Shown here piece by piece: positions 26,781-35,682 of a stretch of 64,000 nt of DNA. Origin of the DNA: Marispirochaeta sp963667435 (GTDB lineage: Bacteria; Spirochaetota; Spirochaetia; JC444; Marispirochaetaceae); NCBI GenBank assembly GCA_963667435.1, contig OY763414.1, positions 4,216,001 to 4,280,000 of the forward strand. The letters run 5' to 3'. Each line of letters opens with the position of its first letter. Position 1 is the stretch's first letter. The position numbers and the translations under genes were made by a program. Below the pieces are notes generated by a model. It saw only the letters and a program-made list of their open reading frames with translations. It ran no database searches and was not told the origin of the DNA.

Positions 26781-26832
26781 ACGCAATTTACTGACTGTGA
26801 TATTCTGTTTAAGTTGTTTTTTTGGGGGGGGG

Positions 26833-27615
26833 ATGAATAAAAAAGTACTCGTCATTCTGCTTTTAGTAATGGCGTTTAGTGCAGGTCTGTTCGCACAGGA
26901 TGCCGCGGAGGTAAATGTGCCTGCAGATGGGTTGAATATTCCGTTTGTGGATCTCTCCATCCGGAATCCTGTTAACAATCAGGAAGTAGCCCTGTCGCTG
27001 CAGCTTCTTCTCCTTCTTGCTGTACTTACCCTCTCACCTTCAATACTGATTCTTACCACAGCATTCTTAAGAATTGCGATAGTTTTCGATTTTATTAAAA
27101 GGAGTCTCTCCCTGCAGCAGGTTCCGCCAAATCAGGTTCTCATGGGAATCGCTCTTTTTTTAACAGTGTTTATAATGTGGCCCACCCTGGAAAATATCTA
27201 CGAAGAGAGTTTTGTACCTTTTGCGGCAGGGGAAATTGGTTTTCAGGAGATGTACCAGAATGCCGAAGACCCTTTGAGGATGTTCATGTTCCGTCAGATG
27301 CAGGGAAACTATGAGAATATTGAACTTTTTATGAGCATGACCGACCTGCCCAGGCCGGCAAATGCTTCGGAGGTGCCGACACATGTCCTGGTGCCTGCTT
27401 TTGTGCTGCATGAGTTAACCGTTGCTTTTAAAATTGGAATTCTTCTTTTTATTCCATTTATTATAATTGATATGGTGGTTGCATCGACTCTTATGTCCAT
27501 GGGAATGATAATGCTGCCGCCGGTAATGATTTCAATGCCCTTCAAGCTTATTCTTTTTGTTCTTGTGGATGGCTGGGGGTTGATCACGCAACAGGTGGTG
27601 GCAAGTTTCACCTGA
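26833..27615 (+). CDS. fliP: Flagellar export gate protein FliP
   Basis: Core export-gate subunit. ATG 26833 is chosen because it follows a run of nine G (26824-26832) that must act as ribosome site; an upstream in-frame start would translate through it. Residues 1-20 form a cleavable signal peptide (KKVLVILLLVMAFSAGLFAQ), then LTLSPSILILTTAFLRIAIVF and the C-terminal MMLPPVMISMPFKLILFVLVDGW motifs, characteristic of FliP. About 260 residues. The T7-G9 tract at 26817-26832 is a possible slippage site. Confidence 0.96.
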   Translation: MNKKVLVILLLVMAFSAGLFAQDAAEVNVPADGLNIPFVDLSIRNPVNNQEVALSLQLLLLLAVLTLSPSILILTTAFLRIAIVFDFIKRSLSLQQVPPNQVLMGIALFLTVFIMWPTLENIYEESFVPFAAGEIGFQEMYQNAEDPLRMFMFRQMQGNYENIELFMSMTDLPRPANASEVPTHVLVPAFVLHELTVAFKIGILLFIPFIIIDMVVASTLMSMGMIMLPPVMISMPFKLILFVLVDGWGLITQQVVASFT

Positions 27616-27652
27616 TTTTGTATTTTGGGTTGGTGGTCTTTAACAGTGTAAG

Positions 27653-27670
27653 GTACTGCTTTTGCAGTAC
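27653..27670 (+). promoter_or_regulatory. Hairpin in the fliP-fliQ gap
   Basis: GTACTGC (27653-27659) and GCAGTAC (27664-27670) form a perfect 7-base stem with loop TTTT, flanked by AACA and TGTT that may extend it across a bulge. It lies 22 bases before the fliQ start and has no T tail. It could tune fliQ translation or mark an mRNA processing site; function is unknown. Confidence 0.4.
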
Positions 27671-27691
27671 TGTTCTCTTGGGGAGGGGAAC

Positions 27692-27961
27692 ATGACGATT
27701 GGATACGCTATTGCACTACTGCGTAGTGCTGTCTTTCAGGTACTCATTATTTCAGCGCCGATGCTGCTTATTGGCATGGGAATTGGTCTTATTATATCCA
27801 TATTTCAGGCAACCACCTCAATTCAGGAACAAACCCTGACCTTTGTTCCTAAAATTGTTGCAATTTTTCTTACTATTATTTTCTTCGGTCCCCTTCTATT
27901 TGGTTATATGAGGGAGTACACCATCGATATTATCCGGCGTATACCGGAGATGGTGTTGTAG
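27692..27961 (+). CDS. fliQ: Flagellar export gate protein FliQ
   Basis: Small export-gate subunit with two membrane helices. ATG 27692 (MTIGYAIALLRSAVFQVLII) follows GGGAGGGG at 27681-27688. The central motif GLIISIFQATTSIQEQTLTFVPK is diagnostic (recognised through IFQATTSIQEQTL). 89 residues, normal. It lies 76 bases after fliP and 6 before fliR. Confidence 0.96.
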   Translation: MTIGYAIALLRSAVFQVLIISAPMLLIGMGIGLIISIFQATTSIQEQTLTFVPKIVAIFLTIIFFGPLLFGYMREYTIDIIRRIPEMVL

Positions 27962-27967
27962 GTATAG

Positions 27968-28762
27968 ATGGAATTCTGGGCCTTTCTGGAAAACACACAA
28001 CTTTTTCTTCTCATTTTTGCGAGAATTTTTGCAGTTTTTCAGATTGCGCCGCTGCTTTCAAGTTCAGCCATTCCAAGGATCGCCCGGACTGCTCTTGCGC
28101 TTTTTACAGCAGTAGCTGTGTTTCCCATGATTCTCTCCTCGGGATACCCTATACCCGAAGATGCACTCCAGTATCTTATGCTTATGCTTGGAGAGGTTTT
28201 TATCGGGCTTCTCATCGGTTTTTTCATGACCATGGTCTATTCTGCGCTGCTGGTGTCGGGACAGTTCTATGCATTCCAGATGGGCTTCGGAGCATCGGTT
28301 GTTTACGATCCCCTGGCCCAGATAGAGCTGCCTCTGATGGGACAGTTCCTGAATCTTCTGGCCATGTTTGCATTTCTTAATTCCGGCGGCTTTATGGATC
28401 TTTTCCTGAAAGGTGTTTACCGTTCATTTCAGGCTTTTAAAGCCATTGATGTGGTACTGCAGCGGGAATACATTATGTCCATGCTCATCCGCGGAATGGC
28501 GAAGCTCTTTGGCCAGTCTCTGATTATGGCCTTTCCTGTAATGGGAACTTTGCTTCTCATTTCTGTTTCCATGGGGCTGCTTGCAAAGGCTGCTCCCCAG
28601 ATGAACCTGCTTATGCTTGGATTTCCAATACGTATCGGCGTGGCGTTTATCATAATTCTTATAACACTGCCGGTGATAACGATGGCATTTGTGCGTATTC
28701 TGGATGCAGGCTATATGGAAATTCTCAATCTTATGCGAACCGGTTCGGGGGCTGCTGTATGA
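27968..28762 (+). CDS. fliR: Flagellar export gate protein FliR
   Basis: Export-gate subunit that completes the FliPQR channel. The 264-residue hydrophobic protein has about six predicted helices and family motifs RIFAVFQIAPLLSSSAIPR, GEVFIGLLIGFFMTMVYSAL and MNLLMLGFPIRIGVAFIIIL. The ATG is 6 bases after the fliQ stop. Its TGA overlaps the flhB ATG in an ATGA junction. Confidence 0.96.
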   Translation: MEFWAFLENTQLFLLIFARIFAVFQIAPLLSSSAIPRIARTALALFTAVAVFPMILSSGYPIPEDALQYLMLMLGEVFIGLLIGFFMTMVYSALLVSGQFYAFQMGFGASVVYDPLAQIELPLMGQFLNLLAMFAFLNSGGFMDLFLKGVYRSFQAFKAIDVVLQREYIMSMLIRGMAKLFGQSLIMAFPVMGTLLLISVSMGLLAKAAPQMNLLMLGFPIRIGVAFIIILITLPVITMAFVRILDAGYMEILNLMRTGSGAAV

Positions 28763-29991
28763 TTGCAATTTTTATCTCGGCCCTGCTGCTGATGATGATG
28801 GCCGCTGCACCCCTCAAGCGCGGATATGCTTTTCTTGTAATCCGTTTTAATGCCCTGGAAACTGTTTCTGCTCTCCCGGCTGTATATAATCCATGGGATA
28901 TTCCTCTTAACTGGTTTGCCGCGGAAGACGAAGGGCGAACCGAAGATGCCACGGAACATAAAATCCGGAAGGCAAGGGAAGACGGAAAAGTAGCCAAATC
29001 TGCCGAGTTCTCCGCTGCAATTGTTCTGCTCCTGCCGATTCTGGCGCTTGCCGGTCTCGGGGGGTATATCTTTTCCACTATGATAGAGATGGTACGGTTT
29101 TTCTTTACCATTTCCATTGAACGGGAGATAACCGGAGACGGAGGGCTTTTCCCCATATTTATTCACTACATGATGCGCATGACACTGCCCATCATGGGAA
29201 TTGCTTTTGTTTCCGCCCTGATGGCAAATCTTCTTCAGGTTGGTTTCCTCTTTTCAACCAAGCCCATTACTCCGGATCTGAACAAGATTGTTCCCAATCT
29301 GGGTAAGTTTCTTCAGAGAACAATTTTCTCCACTGAGGCGCTGTTTAACCTTGGAAAAACTCTTTTCAAGGTTGCAGTTATAGGAACAGTTGCGTATATC
29401 AATATCCAGGGGGAAATGGATTCTATTCTCAGATTCATTGAAGTCCCTTTTTATCTCTCTCTGCGAACAATCAGTCTGGTTGCATTTCGTATTCTTGTAG
29501 AATCAGCCCTTTTTATGCTGGTGCTTTCCTTCCCAGATTATATGTTTCAGCGTCATCAGCACATGGAATCTCTGAAAATGACCAAGCAGGAAGTGAAGGA
29601 AGAGAGAAAAATGACAGAGGGAGATCCCCTCATTAAAAGCAGGCTCAGGGAGCGTATGCACCAGATTCTCTCCCAGAATATGATGAAATCAGTTCCTGAG
29701 GCGGATGTGGTTATTACCAACCCGACCCACTTTGCTGTGGCTCTACAGTGGAAGCGGGATACAATGAATGCCCCTTCGGTCAGCGCTAAGGGGCAGGATA
29801 ATATCGCCCTCCGTATACGTGAAATCGCCGCTGACAACAATGTACCGGTCGTTGAAAACCGACCTCTCGCACGGGCGCTTTATGCCGAGGTTGAGGTGGG
29901 AGATGAGATACCGGAAAACTACTATGAAGTTACCGCAATTATTCTCGCCCAGGTGTATAACATGGGCGGTAAAGAAAGGGAGGTAGGCTGA
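28759..29991 (+). CDS. flhB: Flagellar export specificity switch FlhB, with N-terminal extension
   Basis: FlhB sets export specificity and is self-cleaved. The NPTH cleavage motif is intact (VVITNPTHFAVALQW). Four membrane helices lie at about 85-260. The conserved start IPLNWFAAEDEGRTEDATEHKIRKARE appears only after about 50 residues (key part AAEDEGRTEDATEHK). The extension MIAIFISALLLMMMAAAPLKRGY is hydrophobic and could be an extra membrane helix. There is no ATG, GTG or TTG in frame between it and the conserved part, so the ATG that overlaps fliR is the best start. 410 residues. Confidence 0.94.
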   Translation: MIAIFISALLLMMMAAAPLKRGYAFLVIRFNALETVSALPAVYNPWDIPLNWFAAEDEGRTEDATEHKIRKAREDGKVAKSAEFSAAIVLLLPILALAGLGGYIFSTMIEMVRFFFTISIEREITGDGGLFPIFIHYMMRMTLPIMGIAFVSALMANLLQVGFLFSTKPITPDLNKIVPNLGKFLQRTIFSTEALFNLGKTLFKVAVIGTVAYINIQGEMDSILRFIEVPFYLSLRTISLVAFRILVESALFMLVLSFPDYMFQRHQHMESLKMTKQEVKEERKMTEGDPLIKSRLRERMHQILSQNMMKSVPEADVVITNPTHFAVALQWKRDTMNAPSVSAKGQDNIALRIREIAADNNVPVVENRPLARALYAEVEVGDEIPENYYEVTAIILAQVYNMGGKEREVG

Positions 29992-32090
29992 TGTCGGATG
30001 TACAGAAGATACTTTCCACATCCTTTCTGCATAATCGAAGTGATGTTATTGTTGCCGTAGGGGTCCTCTTTTTTGTAATGATGCTGATCATTCCATTGCC
30101 TACGGTTATTCTTGATCTGCTTATGGCCCTGAATCTGATGCTCAGCCTGGTGGTGATACTCATCGTTCTCTACACCCACCGGGCTCTGGATTTTTCCGTA
30201 TTTCCCACTTTGCTGTTGATAACCACGGTTTTTGGACTCGGACTGAATATTTCATCCACCCGGCTGATACTTTCAAGGGGTATCAATTTTGACGGGCGGA
30301 TTGTTCGTGCGTTTGCCACATTTGTTGTAGGTTCAGAAGGCAGCGAGGGGCTGGTTATCGGTCTGATCATCTTTATTATTATTATTGCCGTACAATTCAT
30401 TGTAATCACCAAGGGTGCCACCAGAGTTGCTGAAGTTGCCGCCCGGTTTACCCTGGATTCTCTTCCCGGCAAGCAGATGGCCATTGAAGCGGAGTACAAC
30501 TCCGGATCCCTCACGGAAGAAGAAGCTCAGCGAAAGAAGAATGACCTGCAGAAAGAGGTTGATTTCTACGGTGCCATGGATGGATCAACAAAGTTTGTAT
30601 CGGGAAACGTAAAGGTTGGAATTCTTATAACCCTGATAAACATGATCGGTGGTTTTATTGTGGGGATGACAATTCATGGTGAACCTTTCGCAGCTGCCTT
30701 GAGCAATTATGTTTCCCTCACTATTGGTGACGGACTGGTAAGTCAGTTCCCCGCACTTCTTGTTTCAACTGCCACAGGCCTGATTGTTACCCGGGCGATT
30801 TCTGATGGTACTTTCGGCTCGGATGTCTCACGACAGTTCTCCCAGCAGTCCCGGGTTTACTGGATTGCTGCAATTGCGCTCATTATTCTCGGACTGCTTC
30901 CCGGGTTTCCCTGGTACATCATGCTCCCATTGGGTGTGCTTACCGGTTTTGTTGCTTACCGCCTAACCCGTAAAGAGGTGCATTTCCGCGAGAAAGCCGA
31001 GGCGGAGGCGGAGAAAGCGCAGGCACCGGAAACTCCCACCGAATTTGCCCCCATTGTTCCGGTTGATCCCCTTTCCCTTGAGCTTGGATATGGTCTGATC
31101 CCCCTCGTTGACCGCGATCAGGGTGCGGAGCTGCTTGACAGAATTACCAGAATCCGTCGGGAAACTGCTCTTGAGCTGGGGCTGTCGGTGCCCAGGATCC
31201 GCATTATAGATAATATGCGCCTGGAACCTTCGGAATACTGCATCAAAATCAAGGGTGTGGAAGTGGGCCGGGCGACTATCCGTACCGGGCAGTTCCTGGC
31301 AATTAACCCCGGAGGCGTTGAGGTGGAACTTCAGGGGGAACCGGCACGGGATCCTGCTTTCGGACTGCCGGCGCTCTGGATATCCGAGGATCAGAGAGAT
31401 AAAGCAGAGCGTGCAGGATATACCGTGGTTGACAGCCCGAGTATTATTGCCACCCACCTTACCGAAATTATCAAGTCTCATGCCTGGGAAATGCTCGGTC
31501 GACAGGAAATGCGTAAAATTCTGGATGAACTCAAGCGGGACTACTCTGCAGTTGTGGAAGAGGTTACAAAGCTGCTTTCACTGGGTGAAATTCAGAAGGT
31601 GCTGCAGTCATTACTTGCGGAGAATGTAAGCATCCGTAACATGGTGCCCATCCTTGAAACTCTTGCCGATTATGCTCCCATTTCGAAGGAGAGTACCTTC
31701 CTTACGGAAAAAGCGCGGCAGGTTCTCGGGCGGCAGATTTGTCTGCAGTTTGTCAACGAGGAACGGAAAATGTTTGTGTTGACAATAAACCCCGCCATTG
31801 AAAGCGAGATAATTGATTCGCGGACAGAAACAACCTCCGGCGTGACGGCAGCACTTGAACCGGGCCTCTATCGCCGTTGGGTAAACTCAGTGGCCAATGC
31901 TGTTCATGCTGTGCAGAGCCAGGGATACCTTCCCCTTATTCTCTGCTCAGAGGCGGCAAGGGCGCTGGTGAGGGCAAGCCTCCTGCGTGAAATGCCGGAT
32001 GTTTCGGTTATCTCCGTACCCGAAGTGCCTGCAGATATTGGAATAGAACCTCTTGGCGAGATCAGCCTTGAAGAACGGGAAAGTGCATGA
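29991..32090 (+). CDS. flhA: Flagellar export protein FlhA
   Basis: Export-gate protein; N-terminal membrane domain and cytoplasmic ring-forming C domain. The 699-residue protein has about eight helices within residues 20-330, the FHIPEP-region signature (SRGINFDGRIVRAFATFVVG) and the cytoplasmic loop ARFTLDSLPGKQMAIEAEYN. The C domain starts near 350 (DPLSLELGYGLIPLVD). Its ATG overlaps the flhB stop by one base. Length and motifs are standard. Confidence 0.97.
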   Translation: MSDVQKILSTSFLHNRSDVIVAVGVLFFVMMLIIPLPTVILDLLMALNLMLSLVVILIVLYTHRALDFSVFPTLLLITTVFGLGLNISSTRLILSRGINFDGRIVRAFATFVVGSEGSEGLVIGLIIFIIIIAVQFIVITKGATRVAEVAARFTLDSLPGKQMAIEAEYNSGSLTEEEAQRKKNDLQKEVDFYGAMDGSTKFVSGNVKVGILITLINMIGGFIVGMTIHGEPFAAALSNYVSLTIGDGLVSQFPALLVSTATGLIVTRAISDGTFGSDVSRQFSQQSRVYWIAAIALIILGLLPGFPWYIMLPLGVLTGFVAYRLTRKEVHFREKAEAEAEKAQAPETPTEFAPIVPVDPLSLELGYGLIPLVDRDQGAELLDRITRIRRETALELGLSVPRIRIIDNMRLEPSEYCIKIKGVEVGRATIRTGQFLAINPGGVEVELQGEPARDPAFGLPALWISEDQRDKAERAGYTVVDSPSIIATHLTEIIKSHAWEMLGRQEMRKILDELKRDYSAVVEEVTKLLSLGEIQKVLQSLLAENVSIRNMVPILETLADYAPISKESTFLTEKARQVLGRQICLQFVNEERKMFVLTINPAIESEIIDSRTETTSGVTAALEPGLYRRWVNSVANAVHAVQSQGYLPLILCSEAARALVRASLLREMPDVSVISVPEVPADIGIEPLGEISLEERESA

Positions 32091-32123
32091 AGTTTTTAAA
32101 CAGCAAACAGAAGAGGAGTGGAT

Positions 32124-33350
32124 ATGGAGTATTTTACTGAGTGCGCAGTATCCCATAGAGAAGTACTACAGAAAATACGAGAGAAATATGGTGAACGTGC
32201 CAGGATTCTCACCCAGAGAAATGTTCGTATGGGTGGATTTATGGGTATGTTCTCCCGGGAGGGAATAGAAGTTTCCGGTTATATTGCCAAGGAAGCACCC
32301 AAGGCGCGTAAAATTCTGGATGATGATGAAGAGAAGCGGAAAATTCTTGATACCATAAAAGATTCCTCGAAAGACAAGATTGAAAACGACCAGACCCTCA
32401 AGGAAGTTCTTGAGAGGCTTACTGACATACAGGGAAGACTTGACGGATCCGCAGGCGATACCCGGGACGAGACCAACAGCACCATCAGGCAGATGGAACA
32501 GCTTCTGGAAGACAATGAGTTCAGTCCTTCCTATATCCGTGGAATTTCCGACCGGTTGCGCCGCGAGCTCTCTCTGGAAGATCTTGAGCATCCGGAGCTG
32601 GTTGAGTCAAAGGTTTTTCAGTGGATAGGGGAAAAAATCTGGATTTACGAGGCACGGAAAACACCAAAGATAATGATCCTCATTGGGCCCACCGGTGTGG
32701 GAAAGACAACCACTATTGCCAAGCTGGCGGCAATATACGGCCTGGGCCATAAGGGCGGTTCACCTGTTGATGTTCGCATGATTACCATAGATAATTATCG
32801 TATCGGGGCCAAGCAGCAGATTGATACCTACGGAAGCATAATGAATATTCCTGTTTCCAGTGTAGAGTCCTACGATGATTTTAAAAAGCAGTTAGCTCTT
32901 TATCAGGGCACTGATCTGATCCTGGTGGATACTATTGGCAAAAGTCCCAGGGATTACATGAAGCTTGCGGAAATGCGGAAACTACTCGATGCATGCGGTG
33001 AAGATACAGAAGTGTTTCTTACCCTCAGTTCAACAACAAAGATTTCCGATATCCGGGAACTTTTTAAAACTTTCGGACCCTTCGGTTATGAAGCTCTGAT
33101 TCTTACCAAATTGGATGAAACTTTAAGAATTGGAAACGTTCTGAGTGTCCTGGCGGAACATGACAAGCCGGTGGCTTTTCTTACTGATGGACAGACGGTT
33201 CCTCAGGATATACATGAGGCTTCTGTGACCAGACTTATGATGAATCTGAACGGATTTAAATCTGCAAGAAATAATCTGCGCCCCGTGGAGGCGCGTACAG
33301 GCAGTGCTGGAAAAAGCACCGAATATGTCAAGAACGGAGTATGGGAATGA
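32124..33350 (+). CDS. flhF: Flagellar placement GTPase FlhF
   Basis: SRP-type GTPase that sets the site and number of flagella. ATG 32124 is preferred: GAGGAG (32113-32118) gives a 5-base spacer, whereas GTG 32118 would overlap it. After a B domain with coiled-coil parts comes the NG domain: P-loop LIGPTGVGKTTTIAKLA, MITIDNYRIGAKQQIDTY, G3 VDTIGKSPRD and LTKLDETLRIGNVLS. About 408 residues. It overlaps flhG by 4 bases (ATGA). Confidence 0.95.
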   Translation: MEYFTECAVSHREVLQKIREKYGERARILTQRNVRMGGFMGMFSREGIEVSGYIAKEAPKARKILDDDEEKRKILDTIKDSSKDKIENDQTLKEVLERLTDIQGRLDGSAGDTRDETNSTIRQMEQLLEDNEFSPSYIRGISDRLRRELSLEDLEHPELVESKVFQWIGEKIWIYEARKTPKIMILIGPTGVGKTTTIAKLAAIYGLGHKGGSPVDVRMITIDNYRIGAKQQIDTYGSIMNIPVSSVESYDDFKKQLALYQGTDLILVDTIGKSPRDYMKLAEMRKLLDACGEDTEVFLTLSSTTKISDIRELFKTFGPFGYEALILTKLDETLRIGNVLSVLAEHDKPVAFLTDGQTVPQDIHEASVTRLMMNLNGFKSARNNLRPVEARTGSAGKSTEYVKNGVWE

Positions 33351-34219
33351 CGGATCAAGCCGAACAGCTGCGGGAGTTAATGCGGGCCCGTAATAACGGA
33401 AGCGGAGGCAGCAAGACCCGGATAATTGCTGTAACCAGCGGAAAAGGAGGGGTCGGAAAAACCAACCTTTCCATAAATCTTGCTCTTGCGTATGCGCGGC
33501 TGGGAAAAAAAGTGATTGTAATGGATGCTGACCTTGGGCTGGCGAATGTAAATGTCGTTCTCGGTATTATTCCCAAATACAATTTGTATCACCTTATTCG
33601 AAAACAAAAGAATCTGCAGGATATTCTGCTGGATACCAACTACGGTATTCAGATTATTGCAGGTGCCTCGGGCTTTTCAAAGATTGCCAATCTTTCCGAT
33701 GATGAGCGGGAGCATTTTATCGAGGAGCTTGGCGGTCTTTCTGATGCAGATGTGATAATTATAGATACCAGTGCCGGTGTATCCCATAATGTTCTTGATT
33801 TTGTAGCTGCCGCGGATGAGGCTCTTATTGTTACAACACCGGAGCCTACAGCTATTACCGATGCATACGGTATTATAAAGATCATAGCTACAGAGATTGA
33901 TAATATGAATCTCGGGCTCAAGCTTATCGTGAACCGGGTAAAGTCGGTAACTGAGGGGAAAAAGGTTTCAGAGCGGGTTATCAGCATTGCCGGGCAGTTT
34001 CTTAATCTAAAGGTCGACTACCTTGGCTATGTGTATGACGATCCTATCGTGGGAGCTTCAGTCCTGAAGCAGAAGCCTTTCATGGTGGTTGACCCCAACA
34101 GCAAAGCTGCTATTTGTGTGAAGCACCTGGTGGGGCGGCTTGAGAAGGTCGAATATCGGGAGGGAAGCGGATTCGGGAATTTTATCCGTAAACTTCTGGG
34201 AAAAAATATCGAAGCTTGA
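33347..34219 (+). CDS. flhG: MinD-like ATPase FlhG (YlxH)
   Basis: Partner ATPase of FlhF that limits flagellar number. ATG 33347 has GGAG at 33336-33339 with a 7-base spacer; an ATG two codons upstream is too close. The deviant Walker A SGKGGVGKTNLSINLA, the VMDADLGLANVNVVLG motif and the switch region IIDTSAGVSHNVLDF are clear. The N-terminal QAEQLRELMRARN matches the FlhF-activating DQAxxLR helix. About 290 residues. Confidence 0.95.
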   Translation: MTDQAEQLRELMRARNNGSGGSKTRIIAVTSGKGGVGKTNLSINLALAYARLGKKVIVMDADLGLANVNVVLGIIPKYNLYHLIRKQKNLQDILLDTNYGIQIIAGASGFSKIANLSDDEREHFIEELGGLSDADVIIIDTSAGVSHNVLDFVAAADEALIVTTPEPTAITDAYGIIKIIATEIDNMNLGLKLIVNRVKSVTEGKKVSERVISIAGQFLNLKVDYLGYVYDDPIVGASVLKQKPFMVVDPNSKAAICVKHLVGRLEKVEYREGSGFGNFIRKLLGKNIEA

Positions 34220-34267
34220 CGGCTTCATGGATTTCTCATAATCTGTACAGGGGAGGGTCTGTATAAA

Positions 34268-34888
34268 GTGGTTTCCTACGGTATCGCAGCAGTTGCAGCC
34301 GGTTTCGCATTTGTCGTATCTCTGATTACGGGGATCATCAGTGGAGTCGGATTTTTGAGCATTCTTATGCGCGCTTTTATCGCAGGACTTGCATTTGCAC
34401 TTCTTACTGCAGCTCTGGAATTTCTGAGCCGAATGATTTTCCCCGACTTGTTCACTGTCGAAAACAGCGAAGATTCTTCTGCTGAAGGAGAACCGGTTGT
34501 AGAGGCGGAGAAAGGAGAATCCGGAGGCCAGATTGATATAACCGTGGATGATTCTGAACACGATACACAGCCGGACCCTGAGTCGGCGGAGTCTTCCGGC
34601 TTCGTCGAAGAGATAGGCCGCGGTGCCGCCCCGGAACAGGGTGAGCCGGTATTTACATCTGCAGCGGCTATGCCGTCAGGTGATGACAGTGTTGATTCCA
34701 TGGAGGAGCTTCCCAGCATGGAGGGATTGGGTGATTCCTTTGAAGCATCCTATGGTGAGGAAGAAAGTGCAGAAGCAGTGTCATCTATACAGTCTCCCGG
34801 TGAAGTTGATGTACTTGGAGAAATGACAAGTCCGGGAGATGTTGCCAGGGCGGTACAGACTATAATGAAACGGGACCAGGAAGGATAA
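34268..34888 (+). CDS. Acidic membrane protein of the flagellar cluster, unknown function
   Basis: I do not recognise a named family. GTG 34268 follows GGGGAGGG at 34251-34258. The first 65 residues contain two hydrophobic helices (about 5-28 and 32-58) with small residues. The remainder is strongly acidic, rich in Glu, Ser and Gly, and probably disordered. The last 25 residues (LGEMTSPGDVARAVQTIMKRD) look like an amphipathic helix that may bind a partner. Its place between flhG and the flagellar sigma factor is where other spirochaetes also carry hypothetical genes, so a flagellar role is likely but unproven. Confidence 0.7.
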   Translation: MVSYGIAAVAAGFAFVVSLITGIISGVGFLSILMRAFIAGLAFALLTAALEFLSRMIFPDLFTVENSEDSSAEGEPVVEAEKGESGGQIDITVDDSEHDTQPDPESAESSGFVEEIGRGAAPEQGEPVFTSAAAMPSGDDSVDSMEELPSMEGLGDSFEASYGEEESAEAVSSIQSPGEVDVLGEMTSPGDVARAVQTIMKRDQEG

Positions 34889-34891
34889 CCT

Positions 34892-35680
34892 ATGGCAGAA
34901 ACCGTATTGGAAGGCAAAACAGAAGAGGAACTCTGGGCCCTCTATAAGAAAAACCAGGACCCGAAAATACGCGATGCCTTTGTCCGGCAGTACGCGCCGC
35001 TGGTGAAATACGTCGCCGGAAAGGTTGCCATGGGCATGCCCCATAATGTTGAGTTCGACGACCTTGTCGGTTTCGGCGTTTTCGGTCTTATGGATGCAAT
35101 TACAAAGTTTGATCCGGAAAAGCACGTAAAGTTTAAAACCTATGCGGTAACAAGAATCAGAGGTGCTATCTTTGATGAACTTCGCTCTATTGACTGGGTT
35201 CCGAGATCTGTACGGCAGAAAGCCCGGGAGATAGAGGATACCGTCCAGGAACTTGAAGCTTCCCTCGGTCGCAGTGCCTCGGATCAGGAAATTGCAGCGG
35301 AAATGGGGATGAATATTGATGAGTACCACAAGGCGATGGTGAAGATTTCTGGTACATCAATAATGTCTCTAAACGATGTCTGGTATACCGGAGATGAAAA
35401 CGACAAAGTGTCTATAGTAGACAGCATAGAATCTCCCCACAGCCTTAATCCCGATATAATAGTTGAGAAGGATGAAATCAAGAAAGTAATTGTCGAAGCA
35501 ATCAATGAGCTTCCTGAAAAAGAGAAGAAAGTTCTTGTGCTCTATTACTACGAGGACCTGACTCTGAAGGAAATCGGCAAAGTACTGGAAGTAACAGAGT
35601 CCAGAATCAGTCAGCTCCATACCAAAGCCATCATGAGGCTCAGAGCCAAACTGACAAATATTAAAAAAGGTATCATGTAG
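34892..35680 (+). CDS. fliA: Flagellar sigma factor FliA/WhiG (sigma-28)
   Basis: Sigma-28 family RNA polymerase factor for late flagellar and chemotaxis genes. Region 2 is clear (VEFDDLVGFGVFGLMDAITK, then KFKTYAVTRIRGAIFDELRS, then IDWVPRSVRQKAREIE). Region 3 follows, and region 4 contains ELPEKEKKVLVLYYYEDLTL and VTESRISQLHTKAIMRLRAKL. 262 residues. It lies 3 bases after the upstream gene stop and 2 bases before the next gene. No anti-sigma FlgM was found in the window. Confidence 0.96.
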   Translation: MAETVLEGKTEEELWALYKKNQDPKIRDAFVRQYAPLVKYVAGKVAMGMPHNVEFDDLVGFGVFGLMDAITKFDPEKHVKFKTYAVTRIRGAIFDELRSIDWVPRSVRQKAREIEDTVQELEASLGRSASDQEIAAEMGMNIDEYHKAMVKISGTSIMSLNDVWYTGDENDKVSIVDSIESPHSLNPDIIVEKDEIKKVIVEAINELPEKEKKVLVLYYYEDLTLKEIGKVLEVTESRISQLHTKAIMRLRAKLTNIKKGIM

Positions 35681-35682
35681 TT

